A DNA stretch of 10,569 nt from Gammaproteobacteria bacterium (GTDB lineage Bacteria; Pseudomonadota; Gammaproteobacteria; Arenicellales; Arenicellaceae): the NCBI GenBank assembly GCA_030426005.1, contig JAUHZM010000084.1, positions 1-10,569 of the forward strand, written 5' to 3'. Positions within the stretch are counted from its first letter, which is position 1, and every line of letters starts with the position of its first letter. The notes beneath the pieces were generated by a model, which did not search any database, was not told the DNA's origin, and saw only the letters and a program-made list of their open reading frames with translations. The translations under genes were made by a program, and so were the position numbers. Positions 6,108 through 10,569 of this stretch are shown piece by piece.

Positions 6108-8816
6108 ATGAAGCAACCTGAGTTGATCCTGATCGACGGTTCGTCGTACTTGTACCGTGCGTTTTACGTACCCCAGTTGAAACGCATGCAAACCACGTCT
6201 GGCCAGCCCACTGGGGCGGTATTCGGTATCATCAATATGATCAAAAGTCTGATGAGCGAGTACCCCGAGTCGCACATCGTGGCGGTATTTGATGCCAAGG
6301 GTAAGAACTTTCGTCATGATTTGTATGAGGAGTACAAAGCAAATCGGCCGCCGATGCCTGATGAGCTACGCAGTCAGATCGATTATGTGCACCGTGGCAT
6401 TAAAGCGATGGGGCTACCGTTGGTTGCCATCACGGGTGTTGAAGCCGATGACGTAATTGGAACCTACGCAAAACAAGCCAGTGATGCGGGCAAAACCGTA
6501 TTGGTAGCCAGTGGTGATAAGGATTTGGCACAGATTGTTACCGACCGCGTGAACCTGATCGACACCATGAAGAAGGTGATTATGGATGTCGATGGTGTGA
6601 TCGAAAAGTTTGGCGTGCGTCCTGATCAGATTATCGACTTCCTCACGCTCACGGGTGACACCTCAGACAATATTCCCGGTGTGCCAAAAGTTGGGCCAAA
6701 GACCGCGGTTAAGTGGCTGAGCGAATACGACACACTGGATGGCGTGATCGAGAATGCAGATCAAATTGGTGGCAAAGTAGGTGAGAACCTGCGTGAATTT
6801 ATTCCACAACTGCCGTTATCGAAGGACTTGGTTACCATTCGCTGCGAATTGGAGTTGGATCCGGCGCTCGAAGAGTTGCATGCCAAGGAGCCCGACACGG
6901 ATAAGCTGATCGATATCTATCAAACCCTACAATTCAAGAAATGGCTAGGTGAATTGGGTGAGACGCTCCAGGCTGGCAGTGGTGCTGCCCAAGTAGGTGA
7001 ATTCAAACCCGGCAAGTACAGCACCATTCTGAACGAATCCGAGTTTGAAGGCTGGGTGAGCCGATTGGCAGCGAGCGAAGGCTTTGCGTTCGATACGGAA
7101 ACCACGTCGGTACACGCACAAGCGGCTGAACTGGTTGGCTTGTCGTTTGCAATCGATGCCGGTGAGGCGGCCTATGTGCCAGTCGCGCACAGCTATCTTG
7201 GTGCGCCTAACCAGCTCGATCGTGACTGGGTGTTGGAAAAATTGAAACCTTTGTTGGAAGATCCGAACTTACCCAAGATTGGCCAGAATCTAAAGTACGA
7301 CATGAGCGTGCTAGCAAATTACTCAATTGCGATGCGTGGCGTCCAGTTTGACACCATGTTGGAGTCCTACGTGCTGGACAGTGTGAGTTCGCGCCATGAT
7401 ATGGATACGCTGTCGGAAACGCACCTGGGTCACACGCCAGTACCGTTTACCGAGGTCGCAGGAAAAGGTAAGTCACAACTGACATTCGATCAGATTGAAC
7501 TGGAGAAAGCCGCACATTACGCGGCCGAAGACGCTGACGTTACGCTACGGCTGCATCATGCGTTGATGCCGCAACTGACCGCCAAGCCTGGTCTGCATAA
7601 GATTTTTACCGAACTCGAAATGCCGCTGGTAAGCGTGTTGTCGCGCATTGAAGATAACGGTGTGCTGATCGACGACGCCATGCTATTGCAACAAAGCCAG
7701 CAGTTGGCGATGAGCATGCAAGAGAGTGAGTCGCGTGCCTACGAGCTGGCAGAAGGCGAGTTTAATCTGGCCTCGCCCAAGCAGATTCAAGAGATTTTGT
7801 ACGATCGCATGGGTTTGCCGGTATTGAAAAAGACGCCTAAGGGTGCACCGTCGACCGCCGAGGATGTGTTGCAAGAGCTGGCTCTGGATCACGAATTGCC
7901 GCGCCTGATTTTAGAGCATCGCAGCTTGGGCAAGCTCAAATCCACGTACACGGATAAGCTGCCGACCATGATTAACAGTCGCACTGGACGGGTGCACACT
8001 TCATACCATCAGGCGGTGGCGGCAACTGGTCGATTGTCGTCGAGTGACCCAAACTTACAAAATATTCCGATACGAACGCAGGAAGGGCGACGAATTCGAG
8101 AAGCGTTTATCGCTGAGTCAGGCTGCCATATCGTGGCTGCGGACTACTCACAGATCGAGTTGCGCATCATGGCGCATTTGTCGGGCGATGACACCTTGCT
8201 GGATGCGTTTCAGCATGGTCTGGACATTCACCGCGCAACGGCGTCGGAGATTTTCTCGGTGGCATTAGATGACGTCACTGATGAGCAGCGACGTCATTCC
8301 AAAGCGGTTAATTTCGGATTGATATATGGCATGTCTGCGTTTGGTTTGTCGAAGCAGCTAAACGTGGAGCGCAAACAGGCACAAAGCTACATCGATCAGT
8401 ATTTTGCGCAGTACCCCGGCGTGAAAGCGTATATGGAGAATACCCGTGAGGCAGCGCGAGAGCGCGGATATGTCGAAACGGTGTTCGGTCGTCGCCTGTA
8501 TCTGCCGGATATCAATGCCAAGAACCATAATGTGCGCCAATATGCCGAACGCACCGCGATTAACGCGCCGATGCAAGGCACGGCTGCCGACATTATTAAA
8601 ATGGCCATGATCGCGATGGATAAATGGATTCGTCGCGAGGTGCCGGAAATTAAAATGGTGATGCAGGTGCACGACGAATTGGTGTTTGAGGTGCCGGACC
8701 ATTTATTGGACAGCGGTTGTGAGTCGATTCGAGACATCATGCAGCAAGTGGCGACCTTGGATGTTCCGTTGTTGGTTGATGTTGGTCGCGGCAGTAATTG
8801 GGCACAGGCGCATTAA
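6108..8816 (+). CDS. polA: DNA polymerase I
   Basis: Repair and Okazaki-fragment polymerase with 5' nuclease, 3'-5' proofreading and polymerase activities; 902 residues, slightly shorter than the E. coli enzyme. The 5' nuclease domain shows LIDGSSYLYRAF (Asp10), GVEADDVIG (110-118), GDKDLAQI (136-143) and GDTSDNIPGVPKVGPKTA (183-200). The proofreading domain is intact: DTE (Asp329, Glu331), Asp398 in NLKYD, and Tyr471/Asp475 in YAAED. The polymerase domain has motif A DYSQIELR (Asp679), motif B with Arg728, Lys732, Phe736 and Tyr740, and motif C VHDE (Asp856, Glu857). Phe736 is at the position that favours dNTP over ddNTP. ATG at 6108 gives the usual few residues before LILIDGSS; an in-frame TTG at 6033 would add 25 unrelated residues. 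No Shine-Dalgarno precedes it. It stands as its own transcription unit or leads into the next pair after 94 bases. Confidence 0.98.
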   Translation: MKQPELILIDGSSYLYRAFYVPQLKRMQTTSGQPTGAVFGIINMIKSLMSEYPESHIVAVFDAKGKNFRHDLYEEYKANRPPMPDELRSQIDYVHRGIKAMGLPLVAITGVEADDVIGTYAKQASDAGKTVLVASGDKDLAQIVTDRVNLIDTMKKVIMDVDGVIEKFGVRPDQIIDFLTLTGDTSDNIPGVPKVGPKTAVKWLSEYDTLDGVIENADQIGGKVGENLREFIPQLPLSKDLVTIRCELELDPALEELHAKEPDTDKLIDIYQTLQFKKWLGELGETLQAGSGAAQVGEFKPGKYSTILNESEFEGWVSRLAASEGFAFDTETTSVHAQAAELVGLSFAIDAGEAAYVPVAHSYLGAPNQLDRDWVLEKLKPLLEDPNLPKIGQNLKYDMSVLANYSIAMRGVQFDTMLESYVLDSVSSRHDMDTLSETHLGHTPVPFTEVAGKGKSQLTFDQIELEKAAHYAAEDADVTLRLHHALMPQLTAKPGLHKIFTELEMPLVSVLSRIEDNGVLIDDAMLLQQSQQLAMSMQESESRAYELAEGEFNLASPKQIQEILYDRMGLPVLKKTPKGAPSTAEDVLQELALDHELPRLILEHRSLGKLKSTYTDKLPTMINSRTGRVHTSYHQAVAATGRLSSSDPNLQNIPIRTQEGRRIREAFIAESGCHIVAADYSQIELRIMAHLSGDDTLLDAFQHGLDIHRATASEIFSVALDDVTDEQRRHSKAVNFGLIYGMSAFGLSKQLNVERKQAQSYIDQYFAQYPGVKAYMENTREAARERGYVETVFGRRLYLPDINAKNHNVRQYAERTAINAPMQGTAADIIKMAMIAMDKWIRREVPEIKMVMQVHDELVFEVPDHLLDSGCESIRDIMQQVATLDVPLLVDVGRGSNWAQAH

Positions 8817-8910
8817 CTCTCTTTGATGAGACTGACAGTCGATTTCTCCTGATTTAGAATCGCCTAGCCGATCTGCAGATAATTTAGTCAAAATTTCATT
8901 TTGTGTGTGT

Positions 8911-10032
8911 ATGAAAATCTTTAACTTTCGCATTGTTGCTCCTGTCGCAACGATGGCGCTGTGCATTGCTTTCATAATTCCTAAGTCTGTGTATGCGCAG
9001 CCGGTTTTGACAGACTCGTTGGCAGATGTGGCAGCGCAGATTGAGGCGGGTCAGTGGCGCGCAGCGGAACAGAGTCTGCAAACCATGATGCAATCAGATC
9101 CGTCGCGATTGGAGTATTACATTAACCTCGCCTCGGTGTATGCGCGCCAAGGTAAATTAATCCAGGCTAAAGCCACGCTGCAACAAGGTTTGCAAGCCCA
9201 CCAACAAGCCGCAACACTACTGGCGGGTTTGCAACGTATTAATGGTGCACTAGCCGCGAATGCCTATCAGCGTGCACTAGATAAAAATGCCCCTGATTTA
9301 GCCTTAAAAGCCGTGCAGTTACCCGTGGTACGTGAGTTAGCTGTGTCGCAAAACCAGAGGGTGTCGACTGTGCAACAGGAGGTGCAAGTTGAGACCCAAC
9401 CCGCCGAGTCGCACAAAGCGGAAATTGCAGCAATGACGGCAGAGCTGGCGGCACAAAAACAACGTTATGAGCAAAAACTCAGTGAGTTGCAACGCCAACT
9501 GAGCGCACAACAAGCGGAAATCGCGACACTGCAAGCCGAGCAAGCGGCGACACAAGCGGTAGACGAAAAGAGAACTATGCCTTCTGATCCTGTGGCGAGT
9601 GAGTCAACGAATGTGCTGACAGCAGAAACGAAGACTGAATCAGCGGTTCAAAACTCTGTGCCATTGGAGCCCAAGTTGTCATCGGATCAGGCAGCGATTG
9701 ATCATGTTGAGCAATGGGCTTCGGCCTGGGCAGCACGTGACAAAGCGGCTTACATCGCTTTCTACGACGATGAGTACGCACCGGGCGAGTATGTAAACCG
9801 TACTCAATGGTTGCAGCAAAATGACATTTATTTCGCCAATGCGAAAGCGATCCAGCTCAACGTGTCTGAATTTGAGGTGGTAGATCAGGGGGGCTCCGTG
9901 GCTGTGACCTTCACTCAGCATTACCAGTCTGCCTCGTTTGAAGAAACGTCACGTAAGCGGCTGGTGTTTGTGTTATCCAATGGTGATTGGCGCACGGCAA
10001 AGATAATCAAAGAACAAGCGGTGTCTGGATGA
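8911..10032 (+). CDS. Exported TPR / coiled-coil / NTF2-like (Cds6-like) protein paired with an L,D-transpeptidase
   Basis: The 373-residue product has a signal peptide (likely cleaved after VYA at 29) and a TPR-like helical region (about 35-125, with AAEQSLQTMM and INLASVYARQGKLIQAKATLQQGL). A Gln/Ala/Glu-rich coiled coil (about 167-218) and a Thr/Ser/Glu-rich linker follow, then a C-terminal NTF2-like domain (about 261-370). The latter has paired Trp in EQWASAWAARD, the YDDEY segment, VAVTFTQHYQS, the KRLVFVL strand and a closing NGDWR. That pattern resembles the Cds6/SnoaL-like domain often found as the C-terminal part of L,D-transpeptidases. The stop overlaps the next ATG as ATGA, so translation is probably coupled. 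I infer a periplasmic scaffold or accessory factor for the transpeptidase, not an enzyme. ATG at 8911 was preferred to GTG at 8905; neither has a clear ribosome binding site. Confidence 0.8.
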   Translation: MKIFNFRIVAPVATMALCIAFIIPKSVYAQPVLTDSLADVAAQIEAGQWRAAEQSLQTMMQSDPSRLEYYINLASVYARQGKLIQAKATLQQGLQAHQQAATLLAGLQRINGALAANAYQRALDKNAPDLALKAVQLPVVRELAVSQNQRVSTVQQEVQVETQPAESHKAEIAAMTAELAAQKQRYEQKLSELQRQLSAQQAEIATLQAEQAATQAVDEKRTMPSDPVASESTNVLTAETKTESAVQNSVPLEPKLSSDQAAIDHVEQWASAWAARDKAAYIAFYDDEYAPGEYVNRTQWLQQNDIYFANAKAIQLNVSEFEVVDQGGSVAVTFTQHYQSASFEETSRKRLVFVLSNGDWRTAKIIKEQAVSG

Positions 10033-10569
10033 GTGGTGTGCGTTATTTGCTGGCGGTGGTGGCTTGGTGCACTGCCTTGTCGGTTCATGCGGAGCAACCG
10101 ATATTGCCAACCAAGAGTGTAGAGCACGTGCAGGCGCTGCATGCGGCTGCCGCGAATGGCGATTATGAGGCACAGCTGTTGGATGTGATTGGTGCGTTAC
10201 AGCGTGGTCAGTTAGAGGTTGCGTTGAAGCAGGTGGACGCGCATTTGATGACGTTTCCCAAAAGTCGCGTTGGGCACTTTCTAAGGGCTGAAGTGTTGAT
10301 GGCTATGTCTGGTGATACCGCTTTATTTGGTGCTCGTGCTTCAATGCCGGAAGATGTGTTGCGCGGTTTAGTACATCAGGTTGAAAATCGCTGGCAGCAC
10401 CGACCAGAAAAAGTTCAAGCTTTGCACGCCAAGATCCCAGCGGGTCTGGTTTTGATGGGTAAGCATCAGCACGTCTTAGTAGCTGATCTGACGGCAGGGC
10501 GCTTGTACGTTTATGCCAACAACGGCGGCCGCCCGGAGCTGGTGCGTGACTACTATCTAACGATGGGGT
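10029..10569 (+). CDS. L,D-transpeptidase (YkuD/YafK type), N-terminal part, runs off the window
   Basis: Open from ATG at 10029 to the window end (180 complete codons, no stop). A signal peptide (MSGVRYLLAVV to VHA, about 21 residues) is followed by a TPR-like helical region (about 30-115, with LQRGQLEVALKQVDAHL and VGHFLRAEVLMAM). Then comes the beginning of a YkuD-type domain: IPAGLVLMG, VLVADLTAGRLYVY and LVRDYYLTMG. That series is typical of ErfK/YafK L,D-transpeptidases, which form 3-3 crosslinks in peptidoglycan or attach or detach lipoproteins. The catalytic HxxxxxxxxxxxxxxxSHGC-type Cys region lies beyond the window, so activity cannot be confirmed. The start is supported by the ATGA overlap with the preceding gene. 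Whether it also carries its own C-terminal NTF2-like domain is not visible. Confidence 0.85.
   Translation, partial: MSGVRYLLAVVAWCTALSVHAEQPILPTKSVEHVQALHAAAANGDYEAQLLDVIGALQRGQLEVALKQVDAHLMTFPKSRVGHFLRAEVLMAMSGDTALFGARASMPEDVLRGLVHQVENRWQHRPEKVQALHAKIPAGLVLMGKHQHVLVADLTAGRLYVYANNGGRPELVRDYYLTMG

Noticed and set aside
8358..8740. Two overlapping 114-codon open frames antisense to the polA polymerase domain
   Set aside because: They are mirror frames of highly conserved polymerase motifs; His/Arg-rich low-quality translations with no domain.
8817..8904. Small RNA (Spot 42-like) or intrinsic terminator after polA
   Set aside because: The gap has only a 5-bp foldback (CGATT/AATCG with a 13-base loop), no T-run, and no sequence I recognise as spf.
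1..10569. Mobile element, defence system or CRISPR array
   Set aside because: I found no transposase, integrase, terminal inverted repeats, spaced direct repeats or defence-type domains; gene content is core envelope and housekeeping.

Overview
The window looks like a chromosomal segment of a gammaproteobacterium. G+C is moderate and the genes are tightly packed. The main evidence is a PBP1b-type class A penicillin-binding protein followed by an LpoP-like TPR lipoprotein, a ZapE/AFG1-family ATPase, and a full-length three-domain DNA polymerase I beside a DUF2782-like small exported protein. I recall similar mrcB/lpoP and polA/DUF2782 pairings from Pseudomonas-type genomes. I cannot name a genus. 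I see no insertion sequence, phage gene, tRNA, rRNA or CRISPR array.

Layout. (1) Bases 1-321 hold no convincing gene, but contain a strong bulged hairpin (28-54) and a very AT-rich tract (101-180). (2) mrcB (PBP1b) runs rightward, and a small TPR lipoprotein overlaps its 3' end. (3) A gamma-class carbonic anhydrase runs leftward and converges on the lipoprotein gene with five bases between stops. (4) zapE diverges from the carbonic anhydrase gene. (5) A leftward two-gene unit encodes a DUF2782-like exported protein and an unrecognised four-cysteine exported protein, joined by a TAATG stop/start overlap. (6) polA runs rightward. (7) A rightward pair follows: an exported protein with a TPR-like N-terminus, a coiled coil and an NTF2-like (Cds6-like) C-terminus, then an L,D-transpeptidase joined to it by an ATGA overlap and cut by the window end. 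No stop lies downstream in the window, so this last gene is only visible by direct translation.

Function. Much of the window concerns the envelope: a bifunctional peptidoglycan synthase with its probable outer-membrane activator, a division-linked ATPase, and a 3-3 crosslinking (or lipoprotein-attaching) L,D-transpeptidase with a candidate helper. polA and the carbonic anhydrase are housekeeping genes. The parts least explained are the four-cysteine protein, the TPR/coiled-coil/NTF2 partner of the L,D-transpeptidase, and the near absence of recognisable Shine-Dalgarno sequences. I did not find a clearly new defence or mobile system.
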